From contig OY756964.1 of NCBI GenBank assembly GCA_963580455.1, forward strand, positions 25,704,001-25,768,000: DNA of 64,000 bases, read 5' to 3'. The notes beneath the pieces are model-generated. The model saw nothing but the letters and a program-made list of their open reading frames with translations, was not told the origin of the DNA and made no database searches. Position 1 is the first letter of the stretch. The number at the start of each line of letters is the position of its first letter. The DNA is from Euonymus europaeus (taxonomy: Eukaryota > Streptophyta > Magnoliopsida > Celastrales > Celastraceae). Below, piece by piece: positions 1-13,227 of the stretch. The translations under genes were made by a program, and so were the position numbers.

Positions 1-1122
1 TATGAGAAACATGTACAAAATTATAACATTCACTCTCTAATTTCCACCTTTCCTTTTCTCTTCGTACTTTTTAGCCCGTAGCTCGTAGGAGAGCCCAGTC
101 ATCAAATAAATAAAAAGCCTGACTAGTTGACTTTGTCCATATCTTTTTTAACCTTCTACGCCGTCTAGGATGTCAGGTCAGATTTTTCCATTGTTGGAAT
201 TGACTTGTGGACGAACGAACTATCACATGATAATTGAGGGACAAAATTAGACCGAAAAATATGTAGGGAAGAAAATGAAACTCAGAATATTGTTGAATTA
301 CAAAATATTCTGTAACCAAAAATTGTGTCTCGGATCATCTCCAATGGAACAGCAACATTCAAACTGCCATCGAACTACAAGTCTACAACCAAACAATTGT
401 CATTCGAAAAGTTTCTTTCAAATATAATTAGTCATTTAACAAAATAAAACAACACACTTTACACATGTTTGGGCCATCGTATTACCAAAGTACTCTTATT
501 TCAGCTTAACACAATGTACTGTCTCTCTGCCCTTGCCTCAGAAGGCTACATAAATTCAACTTGATGTATCCAGGAACAACTGTGAATATTATTGATGGTA
601 GGAAAGTTCTCCAAATAACCGAATCCAAGTATATTGCTACCTGATACCCTGTTCTGTATTTCCACTTCCCAGTCCGGGATGGCGCTCAGAGAAATCATGG
701 AAGTGACATCCTTCATTCCGACTAAGGCAGCAATATTGAGGCTATTCTTATGCATTGTATGACATAGACATTATACATATTTGATGGTACACACGAAAAA
801 AAATTACTAGTGAAAGGACCAGGCATATGAACCTATATACAAGCCTGACCTTAGAAACAAGAAGTCTTCCTAGAGCATGGTTTTGGGAATGGAACTGGCA
901 CAACTTGAAGTGCGTGGTTTGGGTTGTATTCTAGACATATTCTCCTTCACAGTGGTTGGCACAACTTACCCGCTGAAATTAAAGAAATTAATCAGTGAGT
1001 GCGATTTCCAGGAGATAGGTTTTTATAGTCTTTTTGAAGACAAATCATGTAGTCAGTTCAAACAAAAAGTAAAAGATGATTGAGGTTATAAATGGCTACC
1101 AGCATTGAAATTGGAAGATTAA
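1..1122. other. Sequence downstream of EMF1, no gene seen
   Basis: This stretch lies beyond the EMF1 stop codon. Part of the side next to 1122 is probably EMF1 3' UTR. It holds only short open frames (546-755 on minus, 877-1083 on plus) with no recognisable domain and no coherent splice partners. I see no RNA gene, repeat or transposon end. Confidence 0.5.
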
Positions 1123-4100
1123 TCACGCTCGATGCTGTACAAGCTGTTTCATGCTAGGAATCTTTGGCTGTCGCTTTCTGCCATCCAATTTCTCCAACCC
1201 AGACCTATTCCGATGTGTTACCGCATCTCTGAATTTTAGGTCTTCCCCTCCAATTGTATAAAGATTTCCTGCTCCTGGCAGGCTGAAATCAGCAGGGTTT
1301 CTGTTAACACTACAGACTTCAGTCTCTGAACTCCTTTTCAGAGGTCGAAGAGTCCCAGTGGCACTAGGGGCCTCCAAAATGCTCTTGGTTGAACCTTGCA
1401 TTCCATGAAATCGGGTGGGAAACACCATAGGACCTGAAGCGCCAAGGAATATTTTCTGCATACAACGAGCAGGAACAGATACAGAACCAGTGTCACCTCC
1501 AGTGGCCAAAGAATTTTGTGGTCCACGGCCCTTATTTTGTGCAGATGAATTAGATGTTTTTCTCTTCTTATTCTCTTGAGACTTCCATGAACCTGCACCT
1601 GGAAGATTAGTGACCTTTTTCTTCGAACCTCTATCCTGTTGAAACAAAGAAGCAGGTGCACCAACCACTGGAAAGGTAGGAAAAGGTTCATGAGAATTCT
1701 CTGGGAATTTATTTTTACTATGATAATCATATGATGGAGATCTCACAACGGAATCCAGCCCAAGAAAATCAGGGTGGCTGTCATGAGCCATCAAGGGTTT
1801 CTTAAGGAACCTTGGGCTTACATCCATGCTGCTTGGTTTACTCGACTGCAAGCCCGCATCCATAAGGCTGAGTAAATGCATTGCTGGTATGGTTTCATTA
1901 GCATACATATCTAATGACCCCATCATCTTATGTTGAAGCTTCATCCCGTCATGTCTGCACGAAAATAGGTTCTCTGTATGTGTCCTGCCTATAGATTTAG
2001 AATCACAATTCTCCTTATGCTTTCCTACCCTGGCAGCGTTCTGATTAAAAGAGTTCATATCATGCTCTCCATTAGGATTCCCATTAGGGAAACACGAAAG
2101 CAAATTTATATCAGCACTGGTAGCATGCTTTTGAGGAACGTTATATATGAAGGGGCTGTCGTTTGGTAACATATATGGCCATTTAGCTCCTTTGTTCTGC
2201 TGTGGAACTCCTGGGGTTGTGTTACATGTTCCAAAGGTCTGCCAACAACTAGCATTGGGGGCCCTCTTCCCAACCATGTTCCCAATCCATTTGCAATTTT
2301 CAGAACCATTTAGCCTACTAGAGCTTCCCACTGAATATCTAAATCCACCAGATTGCTCGTCCGGTTGCTGAAGAAATGCCTTAAACCCTACCGGTCTTTG
2401 AGTTTGACCCAGTTGGCTCATAGAGAAATGGTTTATATCATCCTCATAAAGGTTCTCGGCTGACTTTGGTTTTGCAGAACCCAAAATTTCACATCTCGTA
2501 ATCACACCATCTCTACCATTTTTAGCATAAGGCTTTTGTTTGCGACCAGCTTCCTCCTGGAATGAGCTAAATGCACCATTGCTACATGGTTTATTGAAAT
2601 CCCTTATCTGCAAGTTTCTTGTTAAGTTGGCCATGTCTGAAGGGATTTTATCATTTTCAGCATCAGGAAGACATCTTTCATACTGATTCTTGGCCATGAG
2701 TTCAACTATATCCATGGGTACGTCATCCATAGCAACCTGTTCTGATCCGTTACCGGCTCGGTCCTTATCTTTTCTTGTAAAGAGCGAATGTTCATGAACT
2801 TTGATATTTTTCTTGCCATTGCTTGTATTACAAAAATCCTGCAATAAAGACAAATTATTATCCACGTTATGCCTTGCTTAACTTCATTGCAGCAATACCA
2901 TGAAGATGTTAGTACAAAAGAAACTAAAAGAAATTACTATTCAACACATATGGATCATTTGTATGCATAATTTATTTCAGTACAAGCCAATCAACAGTGC
3001 TATATAAATATGCTTTATCAAGTCTTCATAAACTGATACGATCTCACAAAGCATGGAGACATAACACCAAAACATAAACAGTAATCTAAAGTTTCCCAAG
3101 AAATATCTAAATGTTGTTTTTAATGATAAGAGCATGCTTGTGAATTGAAACTCAGATTCTTTCCAGGCACACACAGGCACAACTCTTTGAAGGCTAACAC
3201 AGGATAAATTTGCCACACCACTGAGAAAATCTATATCAGTTGAAACATATTTAAAGTAAGCCAATAGTCAAGTAAAAAAGTCATGAACAATATTAAAAAC
3301 AGCGGCAAAAGCTATAACCCGTACTCCCTCCATGCCTATAAAATGCAACCATGTAAAACATGTCACACAAACATATAGACATCCAGCGGTGGCAGTAAGA
3401 ATAAAAAATCTTCTACCTTCTTCTGCAGCAGAGATGGGTCACCACTTCCAATTAGAGAGGGGTTGCTATGCTTCTCATCAAAGAAAGGGGCTCCATAAGA
3501 ATTTTTTTTGCTACTGAAACCAAAATGAGGTCCTTTGCTTCGTCCATCTGATGCATGTTTAGACATTAAAGCCTGATCTTCAGGAATGGCCTTTTGCCAA
3601 GGCAGAAAAGTAGTTTTTCCACCTTCAGCTTGAGGAACATAACTTCCGTTGCATCTTTCTACAGCCAAGCAGCTACTGAGAGAAAGATCTAATCCTCTGT
3701 CAGTAGCAGCAAGTTGTGCTGATTGAAATGGAACAGATGCAGCTACAGTTGGCATGATTTGTACATCCTTTCTCATACTTGGACCTTCTTTGGGCATGCA
3801 AGTGGTCCAAGACATTAAAGAAGCCTTCCGATCTTCAGATTGATGCACCTTACTGTTTTTTTTACATGAAATAGACTTTCTCTTTGCGATTTGATCAGGC
3901 AATGGAAAGAGATCCATCTCCCTGCCTACAAATGCACCATGCACTAATCTGAAGGAACCATCATCATCAGCATCACCCTCGTGACCAACACCAGTCTCGT
4001 CATGACTTTTTCTTGGTACTCGCATTTGAGATGCTCCTAAGGGCTGGCATTCATCAAGAACATGGGTCCTTCCATTTTTCTTCTTAACTAAAATAGGACT

Positions 4101-6416
4101 CTTACCTGTTCTATATTTGGAAACATCGCTCTTCATACCAGTTAGTAAACCCATTCTAGCAAATAGATCGTTTTCCAATAGAGGGCCAGCAGTTGCATTC
4201 GTTGTCTTCGCATCCCTTTTTAAGACCCCAACTCTTTTATCTGCATTATCCAGAAAGCTTGTACCCATGGATCTCCATTCTTCATCACGAAGCAACTTTC
4301 TTTTCTTATTTGGACCCATATTACAAACATTGCCTTGGATAGCCACCATCCCTTGTGGAGCAGAAAGTGTATCAGCAGATGCATCAGAAATGGCATTTGA
4401 CGAAGACTCTTCTTTTCTGAAATGATTGTTGTCAGCATCTCCCTTTTCACACAACAATTCTGTCAGCAGACGGACCTTCCTAGTTTTTCTAGGATGCAAG
4501 ATGATTTCCTTATCATGATGATGACCCCGTAGATCACTTCCAATGGGGATTTCAGCACTTTCAGATGACGTACGATCACAATCATCTGATTCGACAGAAG
4601 GATGTCTAGTTGCATGTCGCTTGTTTGCATTAAGTGTCTCGTCATTCTCCTTAGCTATTCCACAATCATTTAACTTAGTATGTTGGTTATCTGCAGAAGT
4701 TTCTTTTTCTCTGGAACAAGTTTCAGCAACATTAATGCTGGCCATGCAATTGAGATTTCTATCAGCATGCTCAACCTGTGCACATCCAGGCTCACAAAAA
4801 TTGCCTGATCCATTACATTGTGCGCATAAAGCCACTGTTGCAAAAATTATAAGCGCTATAATCAGCACAAACATGTTTCCACTCCCATATTAGTAAGAGT
4901 AAATTAGTGTCACCTGGATGCATGGAATTATACTTCATCTATACTTACCTGTCCAATCCGGATTATGTCTTTCCTGCATCAAATTAGAAACATCTTCTGT
5001 TGCAATATAACTTAATGGAGGAATCTTCCGGCTCACTTCGTCTTCTAAGCCAATCCCATGCCCTGAAAATGATGTGAAAATTATACAAAATCAAAAGTAT
5101 ATGAAATGGAGCTGGACATGAGCTTCTGTTTGGCTTTTTTCGTTTTGTTTGGGATAAACATTGAACGTGAGTTTTAATATACCTATGTTGGGACATTTGA
5201 CAACTTCAGTTTCATTTTCTTTCTTATCCCTACATGATGAAGGTTGGCAGTCTGTACTCAACTTAAGAGAATTAACATCAAAATTTATTCCATCAACAAT
5301 ATCTAGCCTCCGAGCTTCCTGAAACTCTGATGGCAGCATCGAGACATCACCAGGAGACACTCCATCGGAGCAAACAGTATTAGATTTTAATCTAGACGTG
5401 CTATGACCATTGCAAGTTCCATAATTATCTGCATCATCTTTAGCATCAAACTCCAGCAGACAGTGCTGGCAATGCCACCATTTAAATTTTGGAACTTCTA
5501 AAGGAGGAAGCATGCATGTTTGTTCCGCAGACTTATTAGAGCTATGGTCTGAATCTGAAGAAAATGGCCAGCACTTCCTCCAATCTTTTTGGCGAATTTC
5601 AGATACATAGCCACTGCATTCAGAACATAGAGAATTAATCAGTAAATTTATCTTCTAACAAATGTAGAAGTCAATTACTTCATATAGGAATTGTGCTCGG
5701 AAAAAGTAACTCTCACAGTGATGAATCCAATTTATCTATTATGTCACTGTCTAATCTCTACCAATCCATTACTTATAGGATAAGAAACACAGCAGCTTGC
5801 CATATTTGAGTCTTCATGACACTATGACAGTCCTTGTTGCCTCTAAGTTACTTCAAATGAAAGTGTGATTAGAATATTCCACTATTCAAGAAATAGAAGT
5901 GGTTCCACAACACAAAAAGTACAATGTCAAAAGCCATTTTCAACTTTCTAGCACCTAAAGAATCCTTTAGAAGTAGAAAAGAAGACAATATACAAAAAAA
6001 TGGAAGCAAGCATTGCATGAATATCAACCAGCCATGAACAAAATTAGTTAATGTAATGAAGAAAAAAGAAAAATAGTAAGTTCAAAGTCGTTTCTTTTTA
6101 TTTGGAGAAGCAGTTTTACATTCATTCTTTACGCAACAAACACATATGATTGCATGTGCATATACAATATATAGTAGCTCCTTGCACTGAAAAGTGTAAA
6201 ATAAGTCTTAGATGCTTAACATGGACAGATGATAAGGATCATGGGCTCATATATGGCTTACCGTAAGGAAAAATGCTCGCACTTTGATGCATTACCCTTA
6301 TCCTTGGAGCTGACCAGATCTATTGATATAGAGTCTATCTTAATGGACGATCCCACAGACTTTGTTACAGTATTACAGTTGCCACTCTGATGATTCTCCT
6401 CAGCATTGCTCCCCAT
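1123..6416 (-). CDS. EMF1: EMBRYONIC FLOWER 1 (EMF1), Polycomb-associated repressor
   Basis: Plant-specific nuclear protein that works with PRC2 and PRC1-type factors to keep flowering and other developmental genes silent (family knowledge). Minus-strand exons are 6416-6262, 5613-5183, 5062-4949, 4834-3417 and 2838-1123. All introns are GT-AG, and the CDS is 3834 nt, giving 1277 aa. Blocks shared with Arabidopsis EMF1 are the N-terminal GSSIKIDSISIDL, CEHFSLRGYVSEIRQKDWRKC, the PKFKWWHCQHC block, TRKVRLLTELL, DIVELMAKNQYERCLPD (about 748-765) and CSVNRNPADF (about 1215-1224). Most of the rest is low-complexity and charged, as is usual for EMF1. The Met of the Arabidopsis N-terminus is GTG here (codon 21), so I start at the upstream in-frame ATG at 6416. 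The LxxLL-like segment reads LLSLM. A 5' UTR intron is likely. It is the first gene of a group whose order recalls Arabidopsis chromosome 5. Confidence 0.95.
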
Positions 6417-7620
6417 GTCAATGCTACAACATGCAACTATAGAATATTCAATTGCAGACAATCAAAATATTATACCATATGCTAAATCTAAAACATATTT
6501 CTAATAAAATCAACACATTACATTTAGTGAATGAAAAAACCTCCAATTCATAAAGTTTATCATAAGAACTAAAGCAAACAACCATGTTAGGGAATATACT
6601 CAAAATTGTAAGGAAATCCAAAGTGAAATGTATGAGCTCCCCGTTGATGTCCCCACAGAATAGGAGAAAAACTGAGAACCTCATTAGAGCTGGATTTACA
6701 CATAAAATAATAGCCATTTGTGGCCAATAAGTTCAAAGTACTCAAATGGATTGAGAATATACAGAAACCCTAGCTTTCTATGGAAACAACATAAGGTATG
6801 TATAAGTTTCTGAATCACTTTACATAAAATATACACAATTAAAAATAAAAATTAACCGTTAAAATAGGAAATCAATTTGCATCATAACTCCAAAAAGCCA
6901 TAAGCAAACTTTAGGGTTTTCTTAATCCTTAATAGAGCTTTTCAGAATAAATGTGATATTAATTTCCATTAATCGTGTTAAAACATACAGCAAACCCACT
7001 CACAAACCATCTTTAGTAAAATCCAAATGGTACAGTACAATCATTTACAAAATCCATAAAACAACCATCATATCCAGGGTTTTATATAAACAAAGACATT
7101 CACAACTCATTGTCCACAAACAAACGAACCAAAATACCGCATAAGATATCATAAAAACGATTCAGATTCAGTCGTGGCCAACGAGTCAGAAAGTAAAATA
7201 CAAAGTACCAACTAAACTTGACGTACCAAACACAATACACTGACCTAAATATCTGCAATAACCCAGCTCAAAACCAGCCAAGACTGACACGAATCAACAC
7301 AAAACGAACCAAACACAGTCACAGCAGATCGACGAGCAGCAATTACAGTGAAAAACGCACCGTTTCAACAGTTGAAGATCGTAATCAACGATCGGGCATC
7401 GATTTGTTTCCGATTCTTCACGGCCGGTAACGGAAATGATATCAGCAGAAAGAGAACTCGATCGCGAAGTGAAAAACACGATCCGTGAGCAGAGATTCGG
7501 TGGTGGTTGAGCAGAATTTGAGTGCGCAGTTTCACAAAACCCTAAACTTTGCTTCGCGATTCGTAGAGAGAGATAGAAAGAGTGACTGAGTTGGGGAGGA
7601 GAGAAGGAGAGTTTTTTTTT
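6417..7620 (-). promoter_or_regulatory. EMF1 5' leader, probably with a UTR intron
   Basis: Upstream of the EMF1 start no coding frame continues. An AG acceptor lies just before the ATG (around 6430-6442), and a GC-richer block with possible donor sites lies around 7340-7500. The simplest reading is a non-coding first exon near 7340-7600 spliced to the coding exon. GA-rich runs near 7565-7610 are typical of plant 5' UTRs. The exact transcription start and intron ends are not decided by the sequence. Confidence 0.45.
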
Positions 7621-8094
7621 TTAATCTTTTGTCCTTGAAAGAAGGATTTGTTGTATTAAAATCACGCCCACGCCATGTCATAACTCATTTACCATTTGGA
7701 GAGAGAAATGCCGGGAAACCTTAGCCAAACGGATCACGCCACGTGTCGAAGATGTGCGGTTCTTATCACAATCCATTGATGTGTGAGGCTTAAAGGAAAC
7801 CCTAGAGAGTGAAGAGAGAGAGTGAGGGGTTACTGTTAGGGACACGTGAATCACACGCTCGGTTGTGGAGTATAAATTAATGGTCCCGTGTCTTGTCATG
7901 GGGAATCAAAGGTGCCTTTGCACTTAACTGGCTTGTTATTGGTGCGTGGATTTCACGCAAGTGATAACAAAGTGGGACTATTTGGGAAAAAGAAAAAACC
8001 CTAGTTAGGCTGTTTCTGATAATAAAATATCTAACCCTAGCTATAACCATGGTGCTTAATTGGGTTCACATAGCCATGGTGAATAAAACCCTAA
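7537..8094. promoter_or_regulatory. Cluster of telo-box motifs upstream of EMF1
   Basis: Four copies of AAACCCTA lie at 7537-7545, 7797-7804, 7996-8003 and 8086-8094, with GA/CT-rich runs at about 7565-7610 and 7805-7830. Telo-boxes and GAGA-type motifs are the known cis elements that bring Polycomb complexes to plant genes. That they do so here is inference. Confidence 0.5.
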
Positions 8095-11000
8095 ACAGTT
8101 TCTCTCGATGTCAGCAACAAAAAAGGACCAACACCCAACACTGGTAACTTTTGTTGGTAATCTCTTGCAGCCTTGGTGAGAGGAAAAAAGGAAGGGTGGA
8201 ATGATTGTGATGTGTTGCTTATTATGTTTGCATTGATATTATTGGGTTTAATTTGGATTCATAACAACGTACATTTATATGGTTCTTAAACGTTTTTGTT
8301 AATTAGGAGTTAGAAATTACTAGGGTTCATTTAGTTTGCTTTGGGTGTTTTAATTATGTTTATGTTTTTATTTTCTATTTTTAGAAACTTTTTTTTTTGT
8401 ATTTTATAAAATGACAACCAAATGATGTATTTTCTGATTGTTTTCTATACTTTAGAAAATGAAACAGAAAATACACACGGATATTTTTAACCGGGAGATT
8501 TTTTCGTGATTGAGTTTAATTGTTCCAACGATATATCAATTTTTTCATTGTTGATTTTAATATCCAATCGAATTGTATTATACTTGAGTTTTTTTTCTTC
8601 CGCTACAATAACTATTAATCATCACATAATATATTAAACTTTATATACACAATAAAGCTATACCCCCTATTATAATGTGTGATTATGTAGGTTGCTTTAT
8701 AACTAAATGAAGAAAATCTTATTTTGTACTCGTTTGGAACACTATGTCATTTGCCGATGCGGTGATCCAAAACCCAAAAATATTATATTGTCAACTCGAT
8801 ATTTTATCTAATTAGTTAGGCATCTGTATGCTTAATATATATTACAATGTTAGAGTTTATCAAAAAGAAAAGAAGAAGAAGATCTTTATCAATTTTGGCT
8901 TGTTTTTCTCATGAAAAACTAGTTAGATCTACTACCGGCATAGGCGATGGGGGGCCCTCCATATTTGGGGTCATGATACATAAAGACCCAATTATGGTGA
9001 TCGAGAAACCTTTTGAATATTGAAGTTGTCTGGCTATGTCTGCTCAAATTAATTAATGCTTTTACGCACGTACTCTACCACACCAATATTGAGAATATGA
9101 AGGACTTATCAGAAAACATGCATGCATCCCCAAAGGAATTTACAGCGCGCGCACACACATATATATATATTAAATTTTCTCATAAAATCCTAAAATGAGG
9201 TCCACTTGTGAGGACGAAGGACCCTGCACTAGAATTCTCTATAGTGTGAGTGCCCTGCAATTTTAATCATCCACGTCCTGTGTGTATCAATGTGGGATCA
9301 CACATTTTTTTGAATTTGATATACAGATTGAATGACATACATGATATTTTTTTATAAAAAAAAAGGCGTCAGAGACCGGATTACATTCATTTATCCAATA
9401 AAATTGTGCAAGTGTTGAGACCTGTAAGTAGGTACTCGAGTCGCCATAAAGATCGAATACATCATATAACAAGTGAATTAAAAAAAAATACATAACCGTA
9501 TTACACTGGCCTAACTAAATAAACATGAAACTAATCAATAAACATGACCATGAACTCTTCAAGTAGATCTAGATTTGGATCCAGATTAAAAATCTATCGA
9601 AATCATGACTATCAATACTTGATATTGTAACTTGAAACTCATAGCATATTAGAGGATCTCTGATCATAGGTCGTTCTTGAAGACATATCCATCTCCCAAT
9701 TGGAATTCTAGGGGAGAAAATCATAATTTGCCCATTTTATTGAAACACGACAAAATAAAAAAGGCATGCAAAAGGTTGTTGGGGGAGAGGAGGACACGGT
9801 GGAAAATAACACTGGCTCCTCCTCTCCAATCTTGTAAGAGGAGTTGGTGATTTTTTCAAAGAGAATGCTGAGTAATTTTTTTTTTCGATTAAGAGAGGTG
9901 GTTACCAGGTTCTTTAACCCTCATTTTTGGGATTCATATATATTATAACTTTTGGAATCACTTATAGGGTTCAAATATTTTTTTTTGTCAAAAGTATATT
10001 TATATTTTATCCAACAATATATTTTTGTTCAAACCTAAAATCAAATACAACTTAACAAGAATATGATACGATACAAAATTTTCATGCATTTTTAATGTTG
10101 CATTTGATTTTTATTTCGAAAAAAAAAATGCATTGTTGTATTTATAAAACCGATCAAATTATAAATATATTTTTCCACTTTTTTTGGAAAATGATTTGGA
10201 CCCCAAAATTTAGTACATCATGGAAGAATTCATATATATAATTTTTATATTTTTTTAATAAAAGAATACTGTAGCCCAACGTTTTTTTGATATTTAATAA
10301 TCCTCTAATGCGGACGGTCGTGTAAACCTTCAATTTATGATCATTTTCAAAATCAACCTCGTCTCGACTCAAAATCAACCCCATCTCTATCCTCCTCTCT
10401 CGTTTCTCTCCTTCCTGTCTCTCTCTGTCTCGATTCGAACTCCAGGTGGGAACGATCCTCACCATCATCGTCCATAGACACATCAAAAAACTGATCTCTC
10501 AGTGTTGAGGAGAGAGAAACTGAAAACTACCTCTCATCTCACCAATTGTGAGAATATTAATTATATATACATGTAGTGAAATTACGTACATAATTTCAAT
10601 GATCCATGTGTGCGTGTCTGTGAATCTCTTTTTGGCGTGTATTAATGGAGATGTTTTTGTTATCTCTCTCAGCTCATTTTCACCTTTTTTCAAGATGTTG
10701 ATAGTTTTGTTTGTCAAGTCAACATGACGATTTTCTGGGAAATTACTGACAAAACTATTCCGTACGTGTATGGGAAGAATATAGCCACTGCAATCTGGCA
10801 CTATAAACTCAGCAGAACCAAAACAATACATGTTGATTTTTCAAAAACATTTAATTAATTCGACCATTATTGGATCCCGATCGATCGAGGGGAAGGGGTT
10901 CAACTATTCAAGGCTTCGTGTTTTTTTCCTATTTATGTTGTTGAACCGACGCCCGGAAAGAAAATCCAGCTAGTTGGTTAGCCGCAGTTCACAAGAATCT

Positions 11001-11365
11001 TTTTATTGTTGAAGTACGTGAGTTTGTTAAGGATGACAACGTGCTACACACCATCCGTTGTACACGACTACTTCTAGAAATTAAATCTGTGATCTCTAAT
11101 TTGTACTCCTAACGCACTCTATAAGCACGTGTTCGGCTATATATATATATAGATTCTGATTTTGTATGCTCAATTTGCAATGTTTGCTGTAATGGATGAA
11201 GAAGTTGAAAGGGTTAATTAAGGAAACTGTGAGCTGGTGGCTGTTGGTATTAACGAATCGAAACTTGTAAATCAGTACTAGGCTATAAGTTTGGTGTTAA
11301 ACCAGTATTATACAACGTTTAGGTGATGTTTCGGCTTCCTTTTTCTCCTCAATAATTGGATGAAC

Positions 11366-11385
11366 ATATATATATATATATATAT
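11366..11385. repeat. (AT)n microsatellite
   Basis: Uninterrupted alternating AT of about 20 bases in the EMF1-TCX spacer. Confidence 0.85.
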
Positions 11386-11760
11386 GTATGAAAATGCACA
11401 ATTAATCGTTATATTTGAATAGTGATATGCTCTTTGTTCTCAAAAAAAAGTTTTCACTTAATGACAACGTAATTAAGTTAGTCCAAATCCAGGATGTTTT
11501 TGAATCCATATGATTTGACCTCAGAGATTCATTAATAGACTATCATTCAAGTGGTTTATATACTTTAATTTCTTCAATGTGTCTTGCATGCTATGTTCGT
11601 TTAATTCAATATATAGTATTGGATTAGTATGACCTAATTATAGTAATTTACAGTATTTTTGTTAGTCAATGGGGGTTATATATTAAAATTTCTCGTTACA
11701 TTTTCCCTATATATTATATCGACGTATATGTCTATATAGTATGAGAATAAATGGTAACTT

Positions 11761-11787
11761 ATATATATATATATATGTATATATATT
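11761..11787. repeat. (AT)n microsatellite with one GT interruption
   Basis: Alternating AT repeat broken by a single GT step. Confidence 0.8.
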
Positions 11788-12739
11788 TGAGAATCAAGGA
11801 GTTTGTTGCATTGTCTCCATCTTAGCTCATATGAAAATAATAATTAAATTTTTGCTCATTGTGATATCCTAATTTATGCTTCACTATAAGACTTAATAAA
11901 TCTTAAAAAATAATACATTATTAAAATAAATACTTAATACATTTAACTGCAATTATACTGCAAAAGAAGTCAATTTTAGTGAAAAGTTTGAGTTCTAAGT
12001 CATACTTTAACTCAGGTTCACCATGTTATATATGTAATGCAACATAAATCAATTGAAAGAAATCATACAAAAACTTTAAATATAGATCAAAAAATATTTT
12101 GTTTTTGTATACAAATTTAAAGTAAAAAACATACTAGTTAATTTAGGGTTTATTTGATATGCTTGTTATGTGTTTTTTGATTTTATTTTTGAGAAACACA
12201 TTCAATTATCATTTTAAAAATAAAATAAAATAAAAATTGGTTGAAAACAAAAAAAAATAAAAAAACATTTTTTCTAAAAATAGAAAAAAGAAAATTTCAT
12301 ATTTTGCAATATTTTAATGACACTGCAATATTACATTCGAATTCTATTAAATAATGTTTAAAAAACTATTCAATAATTGAAACTTTCATTTAATAATTAC
12401 AAATAAATGTCTCAGTTTTATTATTTATATGCCCCTCTCGAGTCTCGGCTTTATGGAATGGGCCCACCCAGCATGTCCAGTACTCCACTACTCCAGTCTA
12501 AAATAATGACACTGCCAGAGCCATATAAGTTGTCTTTTTGCTAATTTTGATTTTTGACCGTTCGGAACGACGGCGTTTCATTTTTGTGTTTCCTAGATTC
12601 GAATCCTTATTAGATAAATATTACGAATTTTAAATTTCATCCGTTCGTTTGAAAACCCTACCTGACTCCAACCCGAACCTCATCTAGGTCGTACACGTGT
12701 ATATTACACCGAAACTCTCTTTTCTTTCCGACTTTATTA

Positions 12740-12747
12740 GCGCCAAA
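12740..12747 (-). promoter_or_regulatory. E2F-type site upstream of the CXC gene
   Basis: GCGCCAAA, which reads TTTGGCGC on the other strand and fits the plant E2F consensus TTTSGCGC. It lies about 490 bases before the ATG of the TCX gene. Cell-cycle genes commonly carry this site. Use here is inferred from position only. Confidence 0.45.
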
Positions 12748-13227
12748 TTCCACTCCTATCACTTTCCCAGCAAATTATCTAAATCCTTCGTCAAAATCTA
12801 ACGGCAGTTGATCAAGATATGCCCTTATACAGGATCCCAACCGTCCGACATAGGTTTTAATTTCAACCGCCCGATCAATACCATAATCATCCACCCGTCG
12901 GATTTTCATATAATTAAGTTTGAAATAATCTCGGGAGAGGAGAGGAGAGAAGAGAAGAACCAGGAAAAGACTGAAAGCGTCTCCCAAATCTCTCTGTGAG
13001 TCCGTACCAGTCGAGTTCCTGATTCCGATCAGTCGCGGAATCAGATCGCAGTCACAAGGAGACTGTATCTTTCATCATTCATTCTTTCACTCCACAAAAG
13101 TTTTGTACCTTCGAATTTGAACCTGGTAGTCGCTACTCTTATCGTTGAGCGTTTCGCTGACGAGTCGACTTTTGTAAAACCGAAGAGGCGTTTTTCTGAA
13201 GGCGATCGTTTGTGCTTCACAGTATCC

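Larger units (their letters stand above)
8095..12739. other. AT-rich intergenic spacer, no gene seen
   Basis: About 4.6 kb of AT-rich DNA between the divergent EMF1 and CXC genes. It holds (AT)n microsatellites near 11366 and 11761, several A/T homopolymers, and a CT-rich block at 10380-10440. Open frames at 10154-10486 and 10499-10831 (minus) and 9013-9198 (plus) match no family I know. No clear transposon ends were found. Confidence 0.55.

Noticed and set aside
546..1083. Short open frames on both strands downstream of EMF1
   Set aside because: Under 70 codons, non-ATG or weak starts, no family similarity and no splice partners. They lie in a 3' UTR and spacer.
3320..3365. CTCCCTCCATGCC sequence in an EMF1 intron resembling a Stowaway end
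   Set aside because: No matching inverted end within the intron. At most a truncated remnant.
10420..10450. GTTCGAATC-like B box suggesting a tRNA or SINE
   Set aside because: No A box at the right spacing, no acceptor-stem pairing and no 3' tail.
10154..10831. Two 110-codon minus-strand frames in the EMF1-TCX spacer
   Set aside because: Composition follows the AT-rich and CT-rich DNA, and no domain or conserved motif is visible.
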